The notes under the pieces: model-generated
The model's database searches: none
The model's input: the letters and a program-made list of their open reading frames with translations, nothing else
Told to the model about the DNA's origin: nothing
Part shown: piece by piece, positions 37,158 through 48,400 of the stretch
How the letters are laid out: each line of letters starts with the position of its first letter
Position numbering within the stretch: the first letter of the stretch is position 1
Translations under genes and position numbers: made by a program
DNA from: Aphidius gifuensis
Lineage: Eukaryota; Arthropoda; Insecta; Hymenoptera; Braconidae
DNA length: 64,000 nucleotides
Direction of reading: 5' to 3'
NCBI RefSeq assembly: GCF_014905175.1
Contig: NC_057792.1
Location: 14,762,963 to 14,826,962, forward strand

Positions 37158-37490
37158 ATGATTAAAAGAGTAGGTCTTGAAAATTTAGGTTCTAATTGTT
37201 ATTTAAATTCAATTATTCAAGTTTTACATGCAATAAAAGATTTTCGTGATGATATAATAAATAAAAATGAACATAATTCTTCTATAATTAGACAACTGAG
37301 TACATTATTTGAATCATTATCTATTTCTTTAGAACCTATAGCAAAATCACCAGAAGAATTTATAAAAAGTTTAAAAAATTCAACTTTCACTAAAAATTTT
37401 AAATATACAAGACAAGAAGATTGTTCAGAATTTTTAATTCAATTATTTGCATTATGTAATCAATATGAAGATTTAAAAAATAATTGGTAA
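37158..37490 (+). CDS. USP-Fanzor fusion, N-terminal part: USP catalytic Cys box
   Basis: An ATG in favourable context (ATAAAATGA) opens 110 codons. GLENLGSNCYLNSIIQVLH is the Cys box of ubiquitin-specific proteases (peptidase family C19), with the nucleophile at residue 14 (codon 37197-37199). RQEDCSEFLIQLF near residues 86-98 matches the conserved QEDAxEFL-type motif that follows. The frame stops at TAA 37488-37490, exactly where a USP should continue, and the remainder of the same domain continues in another frame from 37484. The two frames overlap by seven bases and differ by a single missing base. This may be a true inactivating deletion, a sequencing or assembly error in an A/T run, or frameshifting. 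Upstream lie the TATCTG array and duplicated leader exons. Confidence 0.85.
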   Translation: MIKRVGLENLGSNCYLNSIIQVLHAIKDFRDDIINKNEHNSSIIRQLSTLFESLSISLEPIAKSPEEFIKSLKNSTFTKNFKYTRQEDCSEFLIQLFALCNQYEDLKNNW

Positions 37491-38243
37491 AATTAAAAAT
37501 AATACATAAATGTACAAATTGTAATAATACAACAATAAATATTGAAAGTTTTAATAATTTACAATTATGTTTTTCGTCAAATAAAAATTTAACAATACAA
37601 GATATGTTTGATAATTGTTTAAAATCAGAAACTTTAGAAAATGTAAAATGCGATAATTGCAAGGTAGAACGTGATAAAACAAAAACTACAGAAATAATAC
37701 AAACACCATTACATTTAATATTATTATTGAAACGATCTAGTATAAAAAATAATATAATTAATAAGATACACGATTATGTAGAGTTGAATGAATCTATAAA
37801 AGTAAAAAATGAAAATTATGAGTTACATAGTGTTACTGTACATAATGGTGAAAAAATTAGAAGTGGACATTATTATACATATAATAAAGATATATCGGAA
37901 AATAAATGGTATATATATGATGATGATAAAGAAGTAAAAGATGTAACATTTAATGAAATTAAAAATTTAAAATCACCACATACACCATATATGGTAATTT
38001 ATAAAAAAAAAGATGATAATGTTAATTTACCTGAAAAAAATAAACAAGTAAAAAGAAAAAATGATGATGATGATTATTTAATTAATAAAAAAAAATTTAA
38101 ACCAAATAAAGATATAAAAAGAAAAATCGATAATAAAAATAGCGACATTTCTTGTATTGTTGAAAAAAAACAAAAAAATAATAATAATAATAAATTGGAA
38201 ATAAGTAAAACATCAATATTTCATAGAAATAATATTATATCAG

Positions 38244-38275
<32 letters not shown>

Positions 38276-40960
38276 ACAAATAAATCAAATAATTTAACTC
38301 CAATAATAACAAATAATACAACAAATTCATTATGTAATAATATTAATAATATAAATATGAATTCTTTAAATAATACATCAAATTTATTATGTCAAAATAT
38401 GAAAAATGCAAAAATTTTAGGATCAACTGATACTTTAGATATTGATATTGATGATTTACCAGATGATGGAAAATGGTCTATTAATAAATTAAAAGGAAAA
38501 TGTATTGATTGTTATAGAATAGGACATGCAAGTAAAAAAAATAAACTTTGTGAATTAAGTGATTATAGACAAAAAATTACATGTAAAGATTGTAAAAAAA
38601 AAGGACATAAAAGTAAAAGATCAACATGGTGTTTATCTTATAAAAAAAATAAAATTGATGATGGTAATAATACATCAAAAACAATAAATGTAACAAATTC
38701 AATAAATAATTCAAATATAATTATTAAACAAATAAATCAATCAAAAACAACATCATCAATAATATGTAAAGATTGTAATGAAACTGGTCATGCAACAAGA
38801 AGAAGTAAAATTTGTAAAGATTATAAATTAACTCCACTTGAACGTAAATTTGGAAAAGATACCAAATTAGAAATGTATTCAGTACAAATGGGTCTAAATA
38901 ATCTTTGTGATAATGAGTTAATTAAAAATGAAATAATAAATACAGTCAAAGAATTATCAGGACTTTCAATAGAAAAATCTATACAATTTGAATATTTTTT
39001 ACGACATAAAGACCGTTGGTTATTAAATAAAATTATTACATCAAATACACTTCCTCGATTAGAGCATATTGGTAAATTTTTGCATAAAGATTATAAACCA
39101 CAATCATCAAATGATGATGCAATTGAAATTGAAAAATTGACTAAAGAATTTCGTAAACTAAATTGTAATAAAAATGAAGAACGACGTCAATATGATTGTA
39201 CAGGACGTTCACCATTATTTGATGAAGAATACAAAATATTTATAACTAATTTTTCCAATAATGTTAAAATGCATGCTGAATCAAGAGTTAGAAAATTTAT
39301 ATTACGAGAATTAAACAAAAATGAAGATAATGATGTAAAAAAAGAAAGAATTTCATGGTATAAAGCCAATAGAATGGCTATAAATTTATTTTGTAATGGT
39401 AAAATTGATGAAAAATTGGCTAACCATGAATTATTTATTAAACATAAAAATTTAAAATTTCAATCATTTTATGATAAATGGTGGCAATTTTTGGAATTTT
39501 TTATGGATCTTCAAAAATATATTAAATTTAAATTAGTACCAATACAATCACCAGGATTAAAATGTCAAACAATAACTACAACTGGTGCATTTACTTTATT
39601 ACGTAAATTATTTAAAGATAAGGGTGCTCAATCTAGTCGTACTGGTGCACTTGATGATGATAAGCCAAATGAAATGTGGGATAAATTATTGCCAAATTTG
39701 AAAAATCATGAACGTATTAATAAAGCTTTTGCATACAGTATATCAACAAATGGAATATATGTATCAATTCATTGTGCTAGACCTATCGATGAGTCTAATG
39801 TTAAAAAAGATATATATAAAAAATCAATAAATATTGATGACTATGATGGAGTATATTCATTTGATCCAGGTGGTGTATATCCTTCAGCTGGTATTTTTGT
39901 TAAAAATATTAATGATATTGGTGATGAAACAAAAGAAAAAAAAATATTACTAAAAGCAACATCATGGCGTTATAGAACTGGTCAATATCATCGTAAATAT
40001 AAATTACATAATTTAGGATATGATAAACTTGAAATATATCTTCAAGAATTAATGGAAATGGAACAATTTAAAGATATTGATGTTGATGATCCATCTAATT
40101 ATATAAATATTACAAAATTTCGTTTAAAATGGTTTGACAGAGCTCAAATATTTTTTCAAAGAAGAAAAATTGCATGGTTATCATGGAATGCTAAAATTAA
40201 TGATAGACGAGAATTAGCCAGATTTGTTAATTATATAAGATATGGTCAAGAAAAATATCATCCAAATAAAAAAGATTTGCCAAAACACAACAAAACAAAA
40301 TATAAATATTTAAAATATGGACCAAAAACAGAACAACAAACAATAAGAATAAATAAAAATATTGAAAATGCTAAAATTCTGAAAACAAAAATGGCTGAAA
40401 ATCGTAAAATTAAAACAGCAGCAAGAATTGAAAGAAGAGACAATATTTTAAAAAAATTAAAAGATAAAAAAAATAAAAATAAAGAAGTATCAATTAGTCC
40501 AGCTACAAATCCAGTTAATGAAGGTAAATTGAAAAAACAAAAAAAAAATAAAAAAAGTAAAAAAGAAAAAGTAAATTTACCAAAAAACAATGGAAAAGTA
40601 CTGGTTTTTATTGGAAGAGTTGAAATGCCATCAGGTATCAAAGGACATGTCCAAGCACCATTATGTCGTATAACTCGAGAACTTGCTAAATGTCCAGATA
40701 TTGATATTGCATTAGTAAATGAATATAATACTACAAAATTATGTTATAAATGTGGAGAAAAATGTTTTGTTAGTATATCACCAGACAGGTATGTATATTG
40801 TAAAAATTGTAAAACTGTCTTACATAGAGATATAAATTCTAGCAAAAGCATTATGAATTTAGCTCTTGCTGATTATGGTATAAAACCAACAAGTTTTGTT
40901 AAAAATTATTCATCTTATCGACCTAATTATAATAAAGTTGATAATATAAATAATCCATAA
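37484..40960 (+). CDS. USP-Fanzor fusion, main part: USP finger and His box, zinc knuckles, Fanzor RuvC nuclease
   Basis: 1158 sense codons without interruption; the frame enters from the USP part upstream, so the first codon (TTG) is not a true start. Residues 1-165 complete the USP domain: zinc-finger cysteines 10, 13, 56, 59, the His box GEKIRSGHYYTY (His 129) and WYIYDDDKEV. A low-complexity Lys/Asn/Asp linker follows. Three identical-spacing CX2CX4HX7C knuckles start at Cys 340, 367 and 428. About 470-1140 is a Fanzor (TnpB-like) domain: RuvC-I SFDPGG (Asp 794), a Lys-rich insert near 1015-1032 that could serve nuclear import, the Fanzor-type relocated Glu in LVNEYNTTKLC (Glu 1080), a zinc ribbon (Cys 1087, 1090, 1106, 1109) and RuvC-III LHRDINSSKSIMN (Asp 1116). 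Fanzors are RNA-guided DNA endonucleases of eukaryotic mobile elements. All catalytic residues seem intact. Codon use is as A/T-rich as the HROB-like neighbour, so no recent transfer is apparent. Confidence 0.9.
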
Positions 40961-41000
40961 TCAAAAATAACAAAAAAAAAAAAAAAATACTTAAATTAAG

Positions 41001-41063
41001 CGTAAAAAAAGACTGCATGTAATCTTCAAATTTATTGAAGATTGCATGTAGTTTTTTTTTACG
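41001..41063 (+). ncRNA. 29-bp hairpin after the Fanzor stop codon; candidate guide-RNA scaffold
   Basis: Arms 41001-41029 and 41035-41063 enclose a 5-nt loop (ATTTA). Of 29 positions, 26 are Watson-Crick pairs and the other three become G-U wobbles when transcribed from the plus strand, so the RNA hairpin is unbroken. It begins 40 nt after the Fanzor TAA. In characterised Fanzor and TnpB loci the guide (omega) RNA comes from the 3' end of the nuclease gene and the adjacent element end, so position and strand fit. Alternatives are an element-terminal foldback or a transcript-end hairpin. There is no experimental support in the sequence. Confidence 0.5.
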
Positions 41064-41360
41064 TATGACCGAAAGGTTGCAACTGTTTTTATATTGAGCC
41101 AGAAAATTGAACATTTAAAATATATAAAAAAAAAAAAATTTGTAACTAAAATGTATATACAAAATATAAAAAAATAAAGTTTTCATAAGTATATTAAAAT
41201 TAAAAAAAAAAATTGAGTATAAAGTTTGTTTTTTTTTGTTGTTTTTTAGTGAGTAGATATATATTTTTCTTTTTGTTTTACGTCCCTCTGAGTTTGGGTT
41301 AAAATAAAAGAGAGAAAAATATATATGCGACAGCTCCATTTAAAAGTAAACCAATTTCGT

Positions 41361-41442
41361 GGCTTGTTTAAAGCCCTAAGTCCGTCTACGTCTGTATGTC
41401 CCCTGAGTTATTTCGCGTAGGTAACGCGCCGTGAAATTACGG
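41361..41442 (+). other. Three successive small stems
   Basis: GGCTT/AAGCC (41361-41375), CGCGT/ACGCG (41414-41428) and CCGT/ACGG (41429-41442) follow each other in a GC-richer island 300 bp beyond the long hairpin. Each stem is short and could be chance; together they suggest a structured RNA or an element end. Confidence 0.25.
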
Positions 41443-41818
41443 TGATATGCGAATCAATGGAATCCCACGAGGAGGGGTGGATAAAAAAAAAAAAAAAGGA
41501 ACAGGGGTTCGAGAAAATAAAAATAGAATAATAATCATTGAATTTTATGACAAAATTATCAAATCATATTTTTTTTTAATTTACAATTGTTTATTTTTAT
41601 CAGTCTCTTGTGATTCATTGACAATTGTTGATTTTTAATTTAACAATTTTTCTATTTTGTTATTTTTTTTTCATTACAATTTATTAACTCAATAACATTT
41701 CAATAATTGCTTTAATTATATTGACATATACGCAAGCCAATTTTTTTTTTAAATTACTCATAAAATTGAAAACTTTGTAGGATTAATTTGATCTAATCGA
41801 AATAAAATTTCCCTGCAG

Positions 41819-41826
41819 GCTTACAT
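41819..41826 (+). other. Candidate 8-nt microexon
   Basis: GCTTACAT sits between a strong acceptor (TTTCCCTGCAG) and a strong donor (GTAAGTC). The next acceptor (TTTTTATTTGCAG) is 143 bp downstream at 41969 and opens a frame to 42152. Confidence 0.25.
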
Positions 41827-41969
41827 GTAAGTCAAATTGATAATTTTTAATTTAATTTTGCTAATTTAAATACATTGAAATAAAATACATATTTTTGTAA
41901 ATTAAATTGATATTTTATTTCCCATATTTTTACTATTTAAATAGTATATTATAAATTTTTTATTTGCAG

Positions 41970-42152
41970 TGTGCTTGGATTGATGATGCACATTTTGTAT
42001 TTCCTGTTAATTGGATGATAATGACAGCTGAAAAAAAATTTATACATACGTTTTTTCATTCTCAAGAGAGGGATGACACATCAGACACAATCATTTCCTT
42101 GAGTAAACGACTTGACTGGTATAATCATTATCATCAAAAAAAAAAAATATAA
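41970..42152 (+). CDS. Candidate terminal exon of an unknown plus-strand gene
   Basis: After TTTTTATTTGCAG the frame CAWIDDAHFVFPVNWMIM... stays open for about 60 codons to a TAA overlapping an AATAAA (about 42152). No family was recognised, and the stretch could be a chance frame. Upstream it would join the 8-nt microexon at 41819. No other exon of such a gene was found, although the exon-like cassettes at 14.5, 20.4 and 45.4 kb are on the same strand. Confidence 0.2.
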   Translation, partial: CAWIDDAHFVFPVNWMIMTAEKKFIHTFFHSQERDDTSDTIISLSKRLDWYNHYHQKKKI

Positions 42153-42439
42153 ATAAAATGAAAGTCAAGTGAGGTGACTTTGAGACTTGGTTTTGTTTCA
42201 TCAACAATAGCCACTTTTGAACACACTTTTTAAGTGTGTGACAATGAATATATATGTACACATATTTATTTATACACTTATGATAGACCGGAAGTTGTGG
42301 ATAATGTGTTTGATCGAGGGCACGATGGAGACAGACCCGAGGATCATCATGACTGTCTCGAGAAAAGTATCCAATATCCGTTTCAATATATCAAATATAC
42401 ATATCAATACCTTTTATTTCATGTGTAGATATATATCTC

Positions 42440-43486
42440 ATCACACTGCATACAAAATTCAAACACTCATCTATACCAATCAAAAAATATAAAAAATAAA
42501 AGGTAAATAAACTCGTGTGATGATGAAAAAAAATAATGACGCTTAAAAAAAATTATGTATATCATCAGTTTATTATAACAGAAGGACCCAATTATTTTAT
42601 TTTGACAATTTCCGCTTTGCTAATAATAAAAAGACATTAATCTTTTTTTTTTATTTTTGATTACTCAATGCTGTTTAATTATTTAGAAAATATAAAAATT
42701 AATTAAAAAATTGGACGTCATATTGATGGGAAAATTAAAAAATAGTATTTTGTGTAACAAGGGCAGAAAATTGAGAATTGCGGATGAGTGGGTGCGCGCG
42801 CGTATTCATCAATTTCTTGATTAATTACACTATTTTGCCATGAATGTTTCGAAACCGAGATTTTGATGCATGTGACTTTAATAATCAATTAAATTAATAA
42901 TAATAATTAATTGAATCAATAATAATAATCAATTAAATTAAAAATAAAAATTAATTTAATCAATAATATCAATTAATTTAATAAACAATAATAATCAATT
43001 AAATCAATAATATAATTAATTAAATTAATATCAATAATCAATTTAATAAACAATAAAGATCAATTTAAAAAATGATAATAATCAATCCAATAAATAATAA
43101 TAATAATCAATTAAATTAATAATAATAATAATTAATTAAATCAATAATAATAATCAATTTAATAAACAATAATAATCAATTAAATCAATAATAATAATCA
43201 TATAAATCAAAAATAAAAATTAATTTAATCAATAATATCAATTAATTTAATAAACAATAAAAATCAATTTAATAAATAATAATAATCAATCCAATAAATA
43301 ATAATGATAATCAATTTAATTAATAATACTAATCAGTTCAATAAATAATAATTAATTTAGTTTTATAATAATATTCAATTGAATTGATCATAATAATCAA
43401 TTTAATTAATAATAATAATAATTAATTTAATTTACACAATCAATATTTAATTAAATTAATAATTATAATCACACTGCATACAAAAT
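42440..43486 (+). repeat. 19-bp direct repeats about 1 kb apart
   Basis: ATCACACTGCATACAAAAT occurs at 42440-42458 and 43468-43486, in both cases followed within one base by TCAAAC. The second copy is at the end of the AT minisatellite. Confidence 0.8.
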
Positions 43487-43723
43487 ATCAAACCAACGTG
43501 ACTCTTGAATAATGTTATTTCCCCGGTGCTAATCCACCGCCGGGAGTGCACAAAATTTTCGACGCTTAGAAAAATTTTTATACACAGTTCTTATAACGAA
43601 GAGAGTGTATAGAATTTTCGCAGTGTCTAAAACTACGCCGACAGGAGAAGTTCCGGAATATGCCGTTTTCGAGGCTGAACGCATGCATCGAAAATCGAGG
43701 TTTCGATACATGAATGGCAAAAA
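42834..43723. mobile_element. Element-like block: AT minisatellite between inverted repeats
   Basis: The left arm (42834-42872) carries TTTTGCCAT, TCGAAACC and GATGCATG; the reverse complement of 43683-43723 carries the same three blocks in order, about 34 of 40 positions alike. Between them lie about 590 bp of tandem AATAATAATCAATTAAAT-type units (42880-43470) and a GC-richer block (43500-43690). No transposase. It could be a non-autonomous DNA element whose interior has expanded. Confidence 0.45.
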
Positions 43724-45397
43724 ATTAAATGGAAATAATGATCGTTTTTATTATTGTTTTTTGGAAATTAAATTTTATTTACAAGTAGATAATTCAGTAT
43801 GTAATCAGACATAAATTATTTAAAATAAATTTTATTTTTTGTAATTTTATTATTATATTTTGATTTTTAAATAATAAAATTGACAATAAAATTTTTTTCA
43901 CAACAAATAAAAATAAATAAATAAAATCTTCACTGTTTATATTTGAATGAATTTATTAATTTTTATAAATCATTGGCTTTTATTTATAAAAAAAAAAAAA
44001 TAAAAATTCTATAATAAAAAAAATATATATAAATAATGAAATATGTCTTTAAAAAATTATATCGTGAAAAATGTCAGTTGAATTACGATAAAATAAATTG
44101 AGGTACATTAATTCTATAGGTATAAATAAATTTTGAATATTTTATTTAATATATAAGTTTACTCGCACTGAAGTACTTTGGATGACGTTCAAAAATTTAG
44201 CTGTTATAAAAAAATATAAAAATGAAAAAATAATAATATAAACGTCACAGTGAAAAATAGATTATGTGACTGTAGATATATATATTTTTATATTTTCTTT
44301 TTTTGTTAATTTATTTTTATGATAACGATAGAAAAATAGGGTTGAATATTCAGTGAATTTTTTTTATATTGCATCTTGACAATTTCGTTATTTATTTATT
44401 TTATTTATTATATTTTTTATCAAGAAAATGTATTTTTTATTTTTTAAAATTTATTATGAAAATATGTTGTGTATGTAAAGCAATGTGTACACATGCTTGC
44501 ATTCAATGTCCCGCTCGTATCTCAATTTTTCTAGACATTTTAATGAAAAATCATACCGTGAATCCTGCGTATGTATACAGATATGTTTACCCGTTGGGAA
44601 CTCAAGTCTCAACCCGATATTTCACACGAATGAGATTTTAGACTGAAATAAATAAGAAAATATATAAAACAAGTTGAAAATATATATTTTTTTATTTTTA
44701 TTTTAAACTTGAAAAAATATATTAAAAATAACAAAAGCAAATAATAAGAAAGATAGAAAATTTTTATTTTATATACTTGGTAAAATTGAACAAGTAGAAG
44801 CTTTGGCACTCGCTCGGGGAATTTACGGAGTGTGCTGAAAATTTAAATTTTTATATTTTATTTATTCTCATTACTTTATTCTTTTTTTATTTTATTTTTT
44901 TAACACGTTATCAAATAAATTAATTGGCTGAATATTAAGAACAAATTTTCATTTAAATAGAGTTTACTTACTATGTATATTTTTTTTTCTTTTTCTTTTT
45001 TTATTGAACGTTTGTAAATTTATATTAAATAAGTAATTAGAAATTTTTTTTTATCGCTAATTACGGGCTTGTATTGTCCCCTCGAAAACTAACGATAAAT
45101 TTTCATTCGATATCTGGAGACAACTCGCTCTAAATTTATTTTTTATTTTTTTTACTTTTTTATTTATCTTAGTTGGAATAGGGGTGCCTTGTAAAAGAGG
45201 GAAAATAAAAAAAAAACCTTATCGAAATTTAACTTGAAGAAAAAAAAATGAGCTTATCATTAAACAAGAGCATAAAAATTGATAATAACCCAGTTATTTT
45301 ATAAATATATTCTGTCAAATTTTCATATAATAAGTAAAATAATATTTTCAAATTTTAAATTTAATTTTACAATTTATTTTGTTAATTATTGTTGCAG

Positions 45398-45466
45398 ATA
45401 ATATGAATTTCAATGGGACAAGTTGACAACAATTTTCTAAAATTTCCATCATCAACTGCAGCCAGG
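45398..45466 (+). other. Exon-like cassette, copy 3 of 3
   Basis: A 69-nt segment between TTAATTATTGTTGCAG and GTAAGC. Shares ATGAATTT, GGGACAAGTTGACAACA and CCATCATCAACTGCAGCCAGG-like sequence with copy 1, with the same intron start (TTAGCAATTTTTTT) as copy 2. The frame that is open in copy 1 contains TGA here. Confidence 0.5.
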
Positions 45467-48400
45467 GTAAGCTTAGCAATTTTTTTTTCCAATTCATTTT
45501 ATTATTTTATATTAATTTTAAGACGAAAACTATAAAATTATTTATCAAACAATAAATTAAATATAATAAAAAATTTGTAATTAAAAAAGAAAAAAAAACG
45601 CGGGTAAATTTAAAACATAAAATTAAATTTAAAAAACCAGCAATTTTAATTGACAATAAAATAATATTTTTTATTTTCATAAATTTCATTATAAATTTAT
45701 TTTTTATTCAGACAAAAAAATTCTTGGGGGTATATTCTTATCGCGTATGATAATCCAGCATGTCCCTGAGGGAAAACTAAAACAACCCTAGAATGGGCGT
45801 GTGCCTACCACCACACCATGGATTAGGGAACATATTTCGTAATCCACGCGAGATACGGTCTTTGTATATATATTTCTTTCTCACTTTTCTATTTTCATAT
45901 TTATAATGTTCATCCTATCCGTGTAACAGCAACAACAGCAACAACAGCAACAACAACCCTCAACTAAAAACATCGCAAAAGAAAAAGACGAAAAAATATA
46001 TAAAAATTAAAAAACAAAATAAAAAACCAACATCAACATGGTGAATGCTACTTTGTTGCACTCCTATTTAATACCCACATCAAATTATTATCCCCAATAT
46101 CTTTTCATCTGTATCTCAATGACACATCGCTTCGCACGGGACTTATGTTTTAATGGACTCGCGTTTCATCCAAAATTTATTACACATAATCTATCCACGA
46201 TAACCACTACGCTACTAGAATACATACATTTTTTTTTTTTTTTTTTTATTTCCAAGTTTCTCATGGTTTATTTTTTAACTATCAATTATTGCTTTAATGA
46301 TTTTTAATTCTCATATATTTTTTAGATTAAATATATAACTAAAAAAATTATTAGAAAATAATATAAAAATTGTATGAATTTATGAGAAATAAAATGAAGA
46401 AAAAAATAATAATTGAAAATTTAAATCAATGCAAAAGATAAAAAATTATTTCAATCTTTGTATATAGTAGATATTCTATTAGAAAGTGAAATAAGGTTTG
46501 TAATAGTGGTTGGATTTAAAAAAAAAAAAAAAATAGTAATAATAATAAAATAAAGTAAAAGTAACAATGGCAAAAGGCAAGTTTGTACTATATGAGTGTG
46601 AACAACACTGTGTTAGTTGAATATACTAGAATGAGAAAAGTAAAGAATAGAAAAAATAAAAAGAAAAAAAAAAGAGGTATAAGGGGGTTGGTTATACGAC
46701 CCCCATGAGCATCCTAACACTAACTGGCTCGCGACACTTTCATCATGAACTAAACCTCATACCCCTTTTTACAATTTTATCTTAATTTATGTTTCATCTG
46801 AGAGCTAAGTAATTTCAAAATGTTCATAAACATTCTTGACTTATTTTATTTTATATATATTATATTACCATCGGGAACAACTATTCTTCATTTTCATTTT
46901 CATTATAATCTTCTTTTTTTTTTTTATCAAATATCGTCTTCAAATACCCTTATCATAATACAAAAAAAAAAATTTTAAAATATTTTTTTATTTTTGTTTA
47001 TTTTTTAATTTAAAATTAAAATTTTATAATTTTTTATTTTAAATTTCAAGTCTACAAGGTGTTTTAATGATGAAGATAATAAATTGCGTCACCGTAACGA
47101 AATGCGTCTTTCATTTGATTAATCACACGAGAAAAAAAAAAAAGAAAATTATAAATAAGACTTAAAAAATAAAAAATAGATAAAAAAAAAATAGAAGCCC
47201 TGTTTATTTGATGTTAAACATGTTTATTATATTTTTTTTCTTAATTTATTTTATAATACTTATCTTTTGTCTCTTTGAAGAATGAAAAGATTAAGATGTA
47301 TAGAAAAATCGTTGGCAGCCTCCGTGTTCAATGTAGAAAAAATAAAAAATAAAAAAAAAAAAGTAAATGCCTCTGGCAATTCTCGTGCCAGTGCTTCAAC
47401 TAATTAAAAGGCGGCAAACTTAAGTTCAGAAATAGGAGTGCCTTGCAAAACTTTACAAACTCATACCCCCCTTAAATTTTGCCTGGAGGTAACGAGTTTA
47501 AATCTGTTTCAGGCCAGTCACTGTGTCTTATAGTTGCTCCCTTGTGGACCATTTTCTTAGTCAAGAACGCTACTGCCAACCTTTAACCCTCTTTTATTTT
47601 CATTCTTCATAAACTCAAACCCTTTTTATGCTACTATTTTTATATATTTTTTTTTAAGCCTGGTTTGGCACTTTATTACAAGTCTAATCTGTCTTATGCG
47701 CCAACTTAAATATTTTCAGTCATTTTCATTTTAAATTTGTGTATAACATAAGTTAATTGTTGAAGAACCTTTTACAAGATAAAATTATTTTTTTATTCAT
47801 TTTTTTTCTTTGACTACAAATTATATCATTAAATTATTTTACAATCTATATATATATTGGAATTTTATTCATCAACTTTTGATCCAATCTTTTCCAGAAA
47901 CAACCAAGTAGTTTTTTTTTTTTTACGTTTCATATTTAATTTTTATTGTTATTAATTTTTTATAGTTTATACTCAACACCTGCAAAATATTATGATAAAG
48001 AAATTTACTTTATTTATATTTTTTTTTCTTTTGCAATGGATGGAATATTAAAAAAAATTAAATTTGGGTTTTATAGTTTAAATAAGATCAAAACATGTGG
48101 TGAATGAAAGACTGTGTGGTTTTTTTTTTAGGGTCTTTAACGATATATAGATTTTGAAGAATTGTAATTTTATATTATATTAAATACGATAAAAAAAAAT
48201 TGCCAAGTTAATATATTACCCAAAATTATAGGTGATATTTTGAAACGAGACATTATGAACGCCACTTTTGACCAGATGGTGGCAGTGTTGAGATAGGAGG
48301 AAAAAAATACAAAAAAAATAATAATAATTAGATAAAGAGCTTTCTCCAAGGGCCAATTTATCCAGTTAAATACTATAGATTTTTATTCTCAATTATTTTT

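Larger units (their letters stand above)
40961..41818. other. 3' flank of the USP-Fanzor locus
   Basis: Holds the long hairpin at 41001-41063 and a GC-richer segment (41345-41480) with three small stems. No coding sequence was recognised, and no copy of the hairpin arms was found upstream of the gene that would make them element-terminal repeats. Confidence 0.5.
42153..45397. other. Non-coding stretch with minisatellite element
   Basis: Dominated by the AT minisatellite between inverted repeats (42834-43723). The rest is AT-rich without credible frames. The short frames at 42217-42492 and 44369-44641 have no recognisable features. Confidence 0.45.

Noticed and set aside
40258..40641. 127-codon minus-strand frame, Phe/Leu-rich, looking like a membrane protein
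   Set aside because: It is the antisense of the Lys-rich part of the Fanzor domain; poly-Lys codons read as Phe/Leu on the other strand.
37158..40960. Viral origin of the Fanzor locus
   Set aside because: Fanzors also occur in giant viruses, but no capsid, polymerase or other viral gene is nearby, and composition equals the HROB-like neighbour.
41464..41535. tRNA-like signal (GGGGTTCGAGAA near 41503)
   Set aside because: Only a weak B-box resemblance; no acceptor stem or A-box at the right distance. No tRNA or snRNA was found anywhere in the window.
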